A stretch of DNA of 64,000 nucleotides from Gammaproteobacteria bacterium MOLA455 (GTDB lineage Bacteria; Pseudomonadota; Gammaproteobacteria; Pseudomonadales; Porticoccaceae). The stretch is taken from assembly GCA_000511875.1 (NCBI GenBank), contig AZIN01000001.1, positions 186,001 through 250,000 of the forward strand. Reading direction: 5' to 3'. Below are positions 1 through 7,610 of the stretch, in pieces. The notes beneath the pieces were generated by a model. The model was not told the DNA's origin and ran no database searches. It was given only the letters and a program-made list of their open reading frames with translations. Made by a program: the position numbers and the translations under genes. Within the stretch, counting starts at the first letter, position 1; every line of letters starts with the position of its first letter.

Positions 1-1448
1 GCATGATTCGCACTCTTTTGGGGCCCGAGACTTTTCGCAAAGGCAGTGATCTCTATTTCGATCGTCACGATGGTCAAGCAGTGACTATCGAGGAATTTGT
101 TAAAGCCATGGAAGACATCAGTGGTCGCGACTTAACGCAATTCCGTCGCTGGTACAAGCAGTCTGGTACCCCTCTGTTAGCAGTTAGTTCCAGATATGAT
201 GCCGCCGATCGCACAGTGACACTGGAGTTTGCCCAAAGCTGCCCAGCAACCCCGGGACAGCCTCAGAAACAGCCCTTTGTGATACCGGTAAAACTTGGCT
301 TGGTTGGCGCATCTGGTGATCTAATACTCAACAGTGATGGCGACACCGAAATCGTTTACGAAGTCAGTCAAACCCAGCAGCAGCTGGTCATCGAGAATAT
401 TGACGAAGCCCCAGTACTCTCGTTATTGCGTGAATTCTCCGCCCCAGTAAAACTTGATTACGCCTACAGCAAAGACCAGTTGATCCACTTGATGGCTAAC
501 GACAGCGACGGCTTCAACCGCTGGGATGCAGGGCAAAAGCTTGGCTTTGAATTGTTGGAAAAGCTCACTGCCGACAGCCATCAGCAGCGCCCACTGCAAA
601 TGGACAGTCAGCTGATTGAGGCCTATAAGTCGCTGTTAACCGATGCCAGCTTAGATCCCGCCATGGTTGCGCTAATGTTGCAGCTTCCCAGCGAAGCCCA
701 GCTGCATGAGGAGGCAACACTGATCCATGCCGAGGCAATCCACAGCGCCCGACTATTTGTTCGCCAAGCCTTAGCCGACGCTCTCAGGGAACAGTTTCTC
801 GCCGTCTATCAGCGCCACAACATTGAGCAAGATTATGTGCCGGATGCATCTCAGATCGGCCGCCGCTCTCTGAAAAATACTGCTCTGAGTTACCTAATGT
901 TGGTTGATCAGATGGGCGTTGAGTTAGCCTCGAAGCAGTTTGCCAGTGCCGACAATATGACTGACAAAGCCGCCGCACTCTCTTGCCTAGTCAACTGCCC
1001 AGCCGCAGCGCAACAGGCTAAGACGGCACTGCAGCAGTTTGAGCAGCAGTATCGTGACGAAGCGCTAGTAATGAACCTATGGCTGCAAATACAGGCCAGC
1101 AATAGCCAGTCTGGTGGTCTGGAGCGGGTCGAGGCACTGGAGAATCATCCCGCCTTTTCCCTGAGCAACCCGAATAAAATTCGCAGCCTTATCGGCGGCT
1201 TTTGCAATGGCAATCTGGTGAACTTCCATAATCCTGATGGTTCTGGCTATGAATTCCTCAAACAGCGCATTCTGACACTCCACAGCCGCAACCCTCAGGT
1301 GGCCGCACGTCTAATGACACCGCTGACAGGCTGGAAGAAATTCCCCGAGCCCAATAGCTCACATATGCGCCAAGCGCTGCAAGCAATTGCCGATGAGCAG
1401 GGATTGGTCAAGGATATCTACGAAATAGCCATTAAATCACTGCAGTAA
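1..1448 (+). CDS. pepN: Aminopeptidase N (M1 family), C-terminal part only
   Basis: This is the C-terminal half (about 480 residues) of a PepN-type alanyl aminopeptidase, a cytosolic zinc enzyme that removes N-terminal residues from peptides. The match to E. coli PepN runs to the end: the R-W-Y-x-Q-S-G-T-P segment near residue 50, EFSAPVKL, FSRWDA-like, NNMTD and SNPNRIRSLIG-like stretches, with the usual C-terminal helical domain. The zinc-binding HExxH domain lies upstream of the window, so the frame is open at the left edge and the Met at position 3 is internal, not the start. It is followed by a strong terminator at 1641. Confidence 0.95.
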   Translation, partial: MIRTLLGPETFRKGSDLYFDRHDGQAVTIEEFVKAMEDISGRDLTQFRRWYKQSGTPLLAVSSRYDAADRTVTLEFAQSCPATPGQPQKQPFVIPVKLGLVGASGDLILNSDGDTEIVYEVSQTQQQLVIENIDEAPVLSLLREFSAPVKLDYAYSKDQLIHLMANDSDGFNRWDAGQKLGFELLEKLTADSHQQRPLQMDSQLIEAYKSLLTDASLDPAMVALMLQLPSEAQLHEEATLIHAEAIHSARLFVRQALADALREQFLAVYQRHNIEQDYVPDASQIGRRSLKNTALSYLMLVDQMGVELASKQFASADNMTDKAAALSCLVNCPAAAQQAKTALQQFEQQYRDEALVMNLWLQIQASNSQSGGLERVEALENHPAFSLSNPNKIRSLIGGFCNGNLVNFHNPDGSGYEFLKQRILTLHSRNPQVAARLMTPLTGWKKFPEPNSSHMRQALQAIADEQGLVKDIYEIAIKSLQ

Positions 1449-1640
1449 TTGTCGTGGCTGGACAAGCCGAAATTGTTGGCTATGCTTTAGATGTCGAGTT
1501 TGTTTTGTCCTTTTTACGGGCTCGGCATTCACGACCACAGCTAGCGTTTTAGCTTGGTTATAACCGACTAAGTTGGTCTGGTTAGCAGAGAATGCCTAAT
1601 CCTCATTCTAGGTCGCTGAAGACAGATGTAACTCCATTTA
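1449..1640. other. Stretch between pepN and its terminator, no gene seen
   Basis: About 190 bases separate the pepN stop codon from the terminator hairpin. No open reading frame here has convincing coding character, and no tRNA can be folded. It may be a long 3' untranslated region or hold a small RNA that ends at the terminator. I see no decisive promoter for the second option. Confidence 0.3.
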
Positions 1641-1667
1641 AGAGGGCCGCTATGGCCCTCTTTTTTT
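1641..1667 (+). terminator. Rho-independent terminator after pepN
   Basis: A perfect 8-bp stem (AGAGGGCC / GGCCCTCT) with a 5-base loop is followed directly by a run of T. It ends the rightward pepN transcript. The A/T content on the left side is too low for it to be clearly bidirectional. Confidence 0.88.
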
Positions 1668-1866
1668 CCTCTTTTTTGCCCAGTTTCTTTTGCCACACAG
1701 CTGAACCGTTGACCCGGCAGAGCAGCGCGATGAGGAATCTACTCGCCGAATCGCAGTACCTACAACCAACAAGCCCGTTCTATAACGCTAACCACAATGG
1801 CCAGATCGTCCGAAGAAAAGGTGTTTTAAGGCTGTTAAATTTGCCGTTTTGCGCAGCGCGGACATT
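1668..1866. other. Intergenic stretch between the pepN terminator and the LysR gene end
   Basis: About 200 bases lie between the terminator and the convergent LysR stop codon. A short open frame crosses it but overlaps the terminator and has no recognisable product. I see nothing else here. Confidence 0.4.
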
Positions 1867-2733
1867 TCATTGTAGTTGATCCATTAACCCCAAAAACGCC
1901 ACCGCCGCATTGCATAGACTGCGTTTTGTATGATGTATATACCCCAATTCCCGCTCAATCTTAATACTCTCAAATGGCATCACATGTAAGTCTCTAACCA
2001 ATGTTTCCGGCAACACACTCCAGCCCAGCCCAATCTCAACCATGGTGCTAATGGTCTCTAAATAGTTCGTCGACATAGGTGCCTTTAGCGGTATTCCTTC
2101 CCGCTGAAATAAATTCTGAATTATCCGCCCGGTATAAGTGTTAAGCCCCGGCAAAATTATCGGATACTCAGCCAGGTCTTTAAGATGCGGTTTTTTTAGC
2201 TCAGCCAACTGGTGATCCTGGGCGCAGATAAAGCGCAGTGGATCATCCCATATCTTCTTGCTGTGAATGTTGTGATGACTCTCTAGGGCTAGGGTAATCA
2301 CAGCTACTTCGGTGTGGCCATGGAGCACCTGTTCATAGGCTTTTTCGGAATCCATAAATTCAATGTCCAGAGTGACATTGGGGTATTGCTGTGCAAACTG
2401 TTTCAGAATAGGGGGCAGACGATGAAGTCCCAGATGGTGACTGATGGCTAATCTCAATGTGCCGCTAGCGTCCCCGGATAAATCATTGATCGCTTGCAGG
2501 GCATCTTCATATTCTTGCAGTATGCGTCTGGCTCTTGGCAGCAGTTCATTGCCGGCTTCAGTGAGCGATACCTGTCGCGCGATACGATCAAATAGACGCT
2601 TGCCTATCTGCTGTTCAAGCAAGGCGATACGCTTGCTGATGGCGGATTGGGTTAGGTAGAGGCGGTCGGCGGCATCTGAAAATGAACCTAGCTCTGCCAC
2701 GGTAATAAAGGCTTTTAGATTTTGATTGTCCAT
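1867..2733 (-). CDS. LysR-family transcriptional regulator divergent from leuC
   Basis: A 288-residue LysR-type regulator. The N-terminal winged helix-turn-helix (about residues 5-64, with the SFSDAADRLYLTQSAISKRI helix pair) precedes a periplasmic-binding-like effector domain. I chose the Met at 2733 because it gives the standard start (MDNQNLKAF) and has AAGGAAAGG upstream; the frame is open 14 codons further but without support. It is transcribed away from leuCDB across a 126-bp gap that holds a T-N11-A palindrome. The arrangement suggests control of leucine biosynthesis, as for the equivalent LysR gene next to leuC in pseudomonads, but the effector is unknown. Confidence 0.9.
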   Translation of the reverse strand: MDNQNLKAFITVAELGSFSDAADRLYLTQSAISKRIALLEQQIGKRLFDRIARQVSLTEAGNELLPRARRILQEYEDALQAINDLSGDASGTLRLAISHHLGLHRLPPILKQFAQQYPNVTLDIEFMDSEKAYEQVLHGHTEVAVITLALESHHNIHSKKIWDDPLRFICAQDHQLAELKKPHLKDLAEYPIILPGLNTYTGRIIQNLFQREGIPLKAPMSTNYLETISTMVEIGLGWSVLPETLVRDLHVMPFESIKIERELGYIHHTKRSLCNAAVAFLGLMDQLQ

Positions 2734-2788
2734 GACTTTGCGCTGCCTTTCCTTATTATTCCCAAGAAGAATCAAACTTATGCTAAAT

Positions 2789-2803
2789 ATGAATTTATTT
2801 CAT
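2789..2803. promoter_or_regulatory. LysR-type operator candidate (T-N11-A)
   Basis: The 15-bp sequence ATGAATTTATTTCAT is an inverted repeat with 5-bp arms and fits the T-N11-A pattern of LysR binding boxes. It sits between the divergent LysR gene and leuC, about 56 bp upstream of leuC. Its role as the LysR site is inferred from position and pattern. Confidence 0.45.
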
Positions 2804-2859
2804 CATAGGGCAGGTCTACAATGTCTGCAACTTGAAATACACATGTCTGGGAGACTGTG

Positions 2860-4293
2860 ATGACTGGAAGAACACTTTACGACAAGCTTTGGGATAGCCA
2901 CCTTGTTAAGCAAAACAGCGATGGTTCATCGTTAATTTACATAGATCGCCATGTGATTCATGAGGTGACTTCACCTCAGGCTTTTGAGGGGCTGCGTTTA
3001 GCCAACCGCAAACCGTGGCGTTTGGATACTAATATTGCTACCCCTGATCACAATATCTCGACTGACAAGACTGAGCGTGATGCTGGTGTAGCCGGCATGA
3101 CCGATGAAGTGTCCCGGATTCAGGTGCAGACTCTGGATGATAACTGTGATCTCTATGGTATCAAGGAATTTAAGATCAATGAGATGGGACAGGGCATTGT
3201 CCATGTGATGGGCCCTGAGCTTGGCGCTACTATGCCGGGCATGACTGTGGTCTGTGGTGATTCCCATACAGCTACTCATGGTGCATTGGCTTGTTTGGCT
3301 CATGGTATTGGTACTTCTGAAGTAGAGCATGTGTTGGCGACTCAGTGTTTGGTGGCTAAGAAAATGAAGAATATGCGTGTGACTGTGAATGGCACGGTTG
3401 GCGTTGGCGTGACCCCTAAAGATGTGGTGTTGGCGATTATTGGCAAAATTGGTACTGCGGGCGGCAATGAGCATGCCATTGAGTTTGCTGGTTCGGTGTT
3501 CCGTGATATGTCCATTGAAGGGCGTATGACGGTCTGCAATATGGCCATTGAAGCCGGTGCTCGTGTGGGTATGGTGGCTGTCGATCAGAAGACTATCGAT
3601 TACTGTGAAGGGCGTCAGTTTGTGCCTAAGGGCGAGATGTTTGATCAGGCTTTGGCTTGTTGGAAGACACTAACCACGGATGCGGACGCGCAGTTTGATA
3701 CTGAGGTTGAGTTGGCTGCTGAGGATATTGCACCACAGGTGACCTGGGGTACTTCGCCTGAGATGGTAGCGGCGGTAACTGCTTCTGTTCCCACTTTGGA
3801 TGAGCAGCCTAACGAAGAGAAACGTAAAGGTCTCCAGCGTGCGCTGGAATATATGGGTCTTGAGGGCGGTCAGTCGATTGATTCAATTTATGTTGATCGT
3901 GTGTTTATTGGTTCTTGCACTAATTCTCGTATTGAAGATATGCGTGCAGCAGCAGCTGTGGCCAAGGGTCGTCACGTAGCCAGTTCGGTTAAGCAGGTTT
4001 TAATTGTGCCGGGTTCGCAGATGGTGAAGGCGCAGGCGGAAGCCGAAGGGCTGGATAAAATTTTTATTGCGGCGGGTATGGATTGGCGTGAGCCGGGCTG
4101 TTCAATGTGTCTGGCGATGAATGCGGATAAATTGGGGGCCGGTGAGCACTGTGCCTCTACGTCGAACCGTAACTTTGAAGGGCGTCAGGGCAATGGCGGT
4201 CGCACCCATTTGATGAGTCCGGCGATGGCTGCGGCTGCGGCGGTGGCCGGTCATATTGTCGATGTACGGTCATTTGTAGGAGGTGATCGATAA
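2860..4293 (+). CDS. leuC: 3-isopropylmalate dehydratase, large subunit
   Basis: This is the large subunit of isopropylmalate isomerase, which converts 2-isopropylmalate to 3-isopropylmalate in leucine synthesis, together with LeuD. It belongs to the aconitase family and has about 477 residues. The cluster cysteines are visible at about residue 353 (IGSCTNSR) and residues 414 and 417 (PGCSMC), and bind a [4Fe-4S] cluster. A GTG lies one codon upstream of the ATG used; a GGGAG element suits either. The stop codon overlaps the leuD start by one base (TAATG), so leuCDB are translationally coupled. Confidence 0.96.
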   Translation: MTGRTLYDKLWDSHLVKQNSDGSSLIYIDRHVIHEVTSPQAFEGLRLANRKPWRLDTNIATPDHNISTDKTERDAGVAGMTDEVSRIQVQTLDDNCDLYGIKEFKINEMGQGIVHVMGPELGATMPGMTVVCGDSHTATHGALACLAHGIGTSEVEHVLATQCLVAKKMKNMRVTVNGTVGVGVTPKDVVLAIIGKIGTAGGNEHAIEFAGSVFRDMSIEGRMTVCNMAIEAGARVGMVAVDQKTIDYCEGRQFVPKGEMFDQALACWKTLTTDADAQFDTEVELAAEDIAPQVTWGTSPEMVAAVTASVPTLDEQPNEEKRKGLQRALEYMGLEGGQSIDSIYVDRVFIGSCTNSRIEDMRAAAAVAKGRHVASSVKQVLIVPGSQMVKAQAEAEGLDKIFIAAGMDWREPGCSMCLAMNADKLGAGEHCASTSNRNFEGRQGNGGRTHLMSPAMAAAAAVAGHIVDVRSFVGGDR

Positions 4294-4940
4294 TGAAAGC
4301 ATTTACTACACATCGTGGTTTGGTGGGTCCTATGGATCGCGCAAATGTAGACACGGATATGATTATTCCCAAGCAGTTTTTAAAGTCGATTAAGCGCAGT
4401 GGCTTTGGGCCGAACCTGTTTGATGAGTTGCGTTATCAGGATGAGGGACAGCCCGGGGCCGATTGCAGTAACCGCCCCCTCAAGACGGAATTTCCGTTGA
4501 ACTTCCCTCGTTACAAAGGCGCATCTGTGCTCTTGGCACGGAAGAACTTTGGTTGTGGCTCGAGCCGTGAGCATGCGCCTTGGGCGTTAGAGGATTACGG
4601 TTTTAATGCGGTAATTGCGCCAAGTTACGCGGATATCTTTTATAACAACTGTTTTAAGAATGGTTTGTTGCCGGTAGTGTTGACCGAAGAGCAGGTGGAT
4701 ATTCTGTTTAAGGAGATGGAGGCTGAGGAGGGTTATCAACTGACGATTGATTTGCCATCCCAGACTGTGACTACAGATTCTGGGCATCTGTTCCGCTTCG
4801 AATTGGATGAGTTTCGTAAGGAGTGTCTGTTGAATGGTTTGGACGAGATTGGTCTGACTCTAAAAGAAGCAGATGTGATTAAACAGTATGAGGCTGAGCG
4901 CGCGGCTCAGCATCCTTGGGTATTTGGGGCGATTAAATAA
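4293..4940 (+). CDS. leuD: 3-isopropylmalate dehydratase, small subunit
   Basis: This is the 215-residue swivelling-domain partner of LeuC. The family hallmarks [16 protein letters not shown] and [14 protein letters not shown] are present. An AGGAGGT element overlaps the end of leuC, 7 bases before the start. Its own stop overlaps the leuB start (TAATG). Length and sequence match typical gammaproteobacterial LeuD. Confidence 0.96.
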   Translation: MKAFTTHRGLVGPMDRANVDTDMIIPKQFLKSIKRSGFGPNLFDELRYQDEGQPGADCSNRPLKTEFPLNFPRYKGASVLLARKNFGCGSSREHAPWALEDYGFNAVIAPSYADIFYNNCFKNGLLPVVLTEEQVDILFKEMEAEEGYQLTIDLPSQTVTTDSGHLFRFELDEFRKECLLNGLDEIGLTLKEADVIKQYEAERAAQHPWVFGAIK

Positions 4941-6022
4941 TGGTTAATGGTACAAAGAAAGTATTGGTACTACCCGGGGACAATATTGGCCCAGAGATTA
5001 TTACTGAAGCGGTAAAAGTGCTTGAGACGGTCAATCAGAAATTTGGCCTAGGTATTGAGTTAGATTATGCCCATTTGGGTGGTGCGGCTCTAGATGCTGT
5101 TGGTGAGCCTTGCCCGAAGGAAACGTTGGACAAGGCCCGAACCGCTGATGCGATATTGCTCGGTGCTGTGGGTGGTCCGCAGTGGGATGATGTTGAGCGT
5201 CATCTGCGCCCTGAGAAGGGCTTGTTAACTATTCGTTCTGAGTTAGAGCTGTTTGGTAATTTGCGCCCGGCGATTATGTATCCGCAGTTGGCTCATGCCT
5301 CCTCTTTGAAGCCGGAGTTTGTCTCGGGTTTGGATATTTTGATTGTCCGTGAGTTGGTGGGCGGCATCTACTTTGGTGAGCCTCGTGGAATTCGCGTTTT
5401 GGATAATGGTGAGCGCGAGGGTTACAACACTTACAAATACAATGAGTCTGAGATTCGTCGTATTGGCCGTATGGCATTTGAAGCGGCGATGGTGCGCGGT
5501 AAGCGTTTGTGTTCCGTGGATAAGTCGAATGTGTTGGAAGCGACTATTCTGTGGCGTGAGGTGATTACCGCTATGGCGGCGGACTACCCTGAGGTAGAGC
5601 TGAGCCATATGTATGTTGATAATGCGGCGATGCAGTTGGTGAAGGAGCCGAAGCAGTTTGATGTGGTGGTGACTGGTAATATGTTTGGCGATATTTTGTC
5701 GGATACGGCGGCTATGCTGACTGGGTCTATTGGTATGTTGCCTTCGGCTTCACTGGATAAAAATGGCGGCGGTATGTATGAGCCCTGTCATGGTTCAGCG
5801 CCGGATATTGCAGGGCAGGGTGTGGCTAATCCGCTGGCGACGATTTTGTCTGTGGCGATGATGTTGCGTTATTCGTTGAATGCGGTTGCAGCGGCGGATG
5901 CGATTGAGAAGGCGGTGAGTGATGTGCTGGATCAGGGGTTGCGGACTGGAGATATTTATACGGATGGCATGACGCGGGTTGGTACGGTTGAGATGGGTGA
6001 TGCGGTGGTTGCGGCGCTTTAG
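4940..6022 (+). CDS. leuB: 3-isopropylmalate dehydrogenase
   Basis: LeuB (360 residues) oxidises and decarboxylates 3-isopropylmalate with NAD to give 2-ketoisocaproate, the last dedicated step before transamination to leucine. The [11 protein letters not shown] start, the [13 protein letters not shown] loop and the NMFGDILSD Asp/metal site are typical. It is the last gene of the leuCDB operon; the downstream gap holds repeats rather than a clear terminator. Confidence 0.96.
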   Translation: MVNGTKKVLVLPGDNIGPEIITEAVKVLETVNQKFGLGIELDYAHLGGAALDAVGEPCPKETLDKARTADAILLGAVGGPQWDDVERHLRPEKGLLTIRSELELFGNLRPAIMYPQLAHASSLKPEFVSGLDILIVRELVGGIYFGEPRGIRVLDNGEREGYNTYKYNESEIRRIGRMAFEAAMVRGKRLCSVDKSNVLEATILWREVITAMAADYPEVELSHMYVDNAAMQLVKEPKQFDVVVTGNMFGDILSDTAAMLTGSIGMLPSASLDKNGGGMYEPCHGSAPDIAGQGVANPLATILSVAMMLRYSLNAVAAADAIEKAVSDVLDQGLRTGDIYTDGMTRVGTVEMGDAVVAAL

Positions 6023-6050
6023 GGTTTGGTGTGGGCGAAGCCACGGCGAT

Positions 6051-6225
6051 CCTTTACGATTGGGGTCGCTCCCGGTGTCCCGCCTCACGCGACACTCGCA
6101 CATCTATGTGCATCGCCCATGGTTTGTTTATTTTCAGCGTTCGCGCAACTCGTTTCACTCAGACAGGGCGCTCTCTCAATCTGAAAATAACCAAACCATA
6201 AGCGGGCCCTGATTGATCGTAAAGG
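6051..6225 (+). repeat. Dispersed hairpin repeat, copy 1
   Basis: The element is bounded by an inverted CCTTTACGAT ... ATCGTAAAGG. Inside is a second stem, GGTTTGTTTATTTTCAG (6121-6137) against CTGAAAATAACCAAACC (6181-6197), 16 of 17 paired. The core between the arms and the right flank up to 6225 is nearly identical to the reverse complement of 56994-57118. This copy has about 50 extra bases on its left side compared with copy 2. It resembles non-autonomous palindromic repeats such as ERIC in layout, though I do not recognise the family. Confidence 0.75.
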
Positions 6226-6266
6226 GTTCCCATGACTGCGCTGAGATATCGAGTGACTGCTCAAGC

Positions 6267-6303
6267 TGTCATCTCGACAGAGCTTAGCGACGAGAGATCT
6301 CCT
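6267..6303 (-). repeat. Short GAGATCTC-type intergenic repeat
   Basis: The sequence beginning TGTCATCTCGACAGAG and ending GAGAGATCT is the reverse complement of repeats at 56864 and 57148, with a few changes in the middle. Similar short imperfect palindromes are scattered between genes in many bacterial genomes. Confidence 0.65.
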
Positions 6304-6357
6304 GCAGTTGGCAGAGACATGATTAAGAATTAATTAAATTTAAGAGAGTTTAGAAAA

Positions 6358-7470
6358 ATGAAAAAAACAGGATTTGTAGGTTGGCGTGGCATGGTTGGAT
6401 CTGTGCTGATGGAGCGAATGCGCGAAGAGAATGACTTCGCCCAGATTGAGCCAATCTTCTTCACTACGTCTCAGGCGGGCCAAGCAGGTCCCGACGTGGG
6501 TGTTGAAATACCTTTGCTGCAAAGCGCCTTCGATATTGATGCCCTGCAACAGATGGATATTATTGTTACCTGTCAGGGGGGAGACTACACCAAAGAAGTC
6601 TACCCACAGCTGCGTAAAGCAGGCTGGGATGGCTACTGGATTGATGCAGCGTCTGCCCTGCGTATGGATGACAGCTCCATTATTGTGTTGGACCCGGTCA
6701 ATATGTCTGTGGTGAAAGATGGCTTGGCCAATGGCGTTAAAGATTATATCGGCGGTAACTGCACTGTGAGCCTGATGCTTATGAGTCTCGGTGGCCTGTT
6801 TAATGCCAATCTGGTGGAGTGGGCGAGTTCCATGACTTATCAGGCGGCTTCTGGTGCTGGTGCGCAGAATATGCGTGAGCTGATCAATCAGATGGGAGCG
6901 ATTAAGAGTTCTGTGTCTGATGCACTGGCTAACCCTGGTTCAGCTATTTTAGAAATCGACCGTCAGGTGACTGATACATTGCGATCCGAGAGTTTCCCAG
7001 TAGATAACTGGGGCTATCCATTGGCCGGTAGTCTATTGCCCTATATTGATTCCCAGCTTGAAAATGGCCAGAGTCGTGAAGAGTGGAAAAACCAGGCCGA
7101 GACCAATAAGATTTTGAACCGCGAAGGCAATCCGATTGCCTTGGACGGTCTCTGTGTTCGCATTGGATCTATGCGCTGTCACAGCCAGGCTCTGACGATT
7201 AAGTTGACTCAGGATGTGCCAATGGATGAAATCGAGGCCATGTTAGCTGAAGCTAACCAGTGGGCAAAGGTTGTTGCCAACGATAAAGAATCTTCGGTGA
7301 AGCATTTGACGCCAGCAGCAGTCACCGGTGGTTTGAATGTTCCGGTAGGGCGTTTGCGTAAAATGAATATGGGTGAGCAGTATCTCTCAGCCTTTACTGT
7401 GGGTGATCAGCTGCTATGGGGAGCGGCTGAGCCGTTGCGCCGGATGTTAAGAATTCTGATTGAGGACTGA
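6358..7470 (+). CDS. asd: Aspartate-semialdehyde dehydrogenase
   Basis: Asd (370 residues) reduces aspartyl phosphate to aspartate semialdehyde with NADPH, the branch-point substrate for lysine/diaminopimelate, threonine and methionine. The N-terminal [10 protein letters not shown] is the NADP-binding turn. The catalytic Cys is at residue 135 in [10 protein letters not shown], and [11 protein letters not shown] follows. Length fits the gammaproteobacterial (E. coli-like) branch. It follows leuB after a repeat-filled gap and precedes fimV, the same order as in Pseudomonas. Confidence 0.96.
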   Translation: MKKTGFVGWRGMVGSVLMERMREENDFAQIEPIFFTTSQAGQAGPDVGVEIPLLQSAFDIDALQQMDIIVTCQGGDYTKEVYPQLRKAGWDGYWIDAASALRMDDSSIIVLDPVNMSVVKDGLANGVKDYIGGNCTVSLMLMSLGGLFNANLVEWASSMTYQAASGAGAQNMRELINQMGAIKSSVSDALANPGSAILEIDRQVTDTLRSESFPVDNWGYPLAGSLLPYIDSQLENGQSREEWKNQAETNKILNREGNPIALDGLCVRIGSMRCHSQALTIKLTQDVPMDEIEAMLAEANQWAKVVANDKESSVKHLTPAAVTGGLNVPVGRLRKMNMGEQYLSAFTVGDQLLWGAAEPLRRMLRILIED

Positions 7471-7610
7471 GCAAAGTGGAAACTGCCAGATGAAATAGCC
7501 AATAATGTGCTAAGACTTGAGGATGGTTATCATCCTGAGATATTGCAGGATAGCCGCGAAACAATTACTGTAAGAGCCAGTTTTAAGAGGCCTTTAATAG
7601 GATATTTTTT

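Larger units (their letters stand above)
6023..6357. other. Repeat-bearing gap between leuB and asd
   Basis: This 335-bp gap has no gene. It holds one copy of the dispersed hairpin repeat (6051-6225) and one copy of the short GAGATCT/TGTCATCTCGA repeat (6267-6303), both of which recur at 56860-57240. The asd ribosome binding site follows at its right end. An open frame across the repeat exists only because both copies are open in that frame. Confidence 0.6.

Noticed and set aside
1592-1879. A 95-codon open frame between pepN and the LysR gene
   Set aside because: It crosses the strong terminator at 1641-1667, has no ribosome binding site and has no recognisable sequence.
2998-3474. Long antisense open frame within leuC, and similar frames opposite leuB, purF and others
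   Set aside because: They are shadows of well-supported genes with no homology and His-rich or Arg-rich composition typical of antisense frames.
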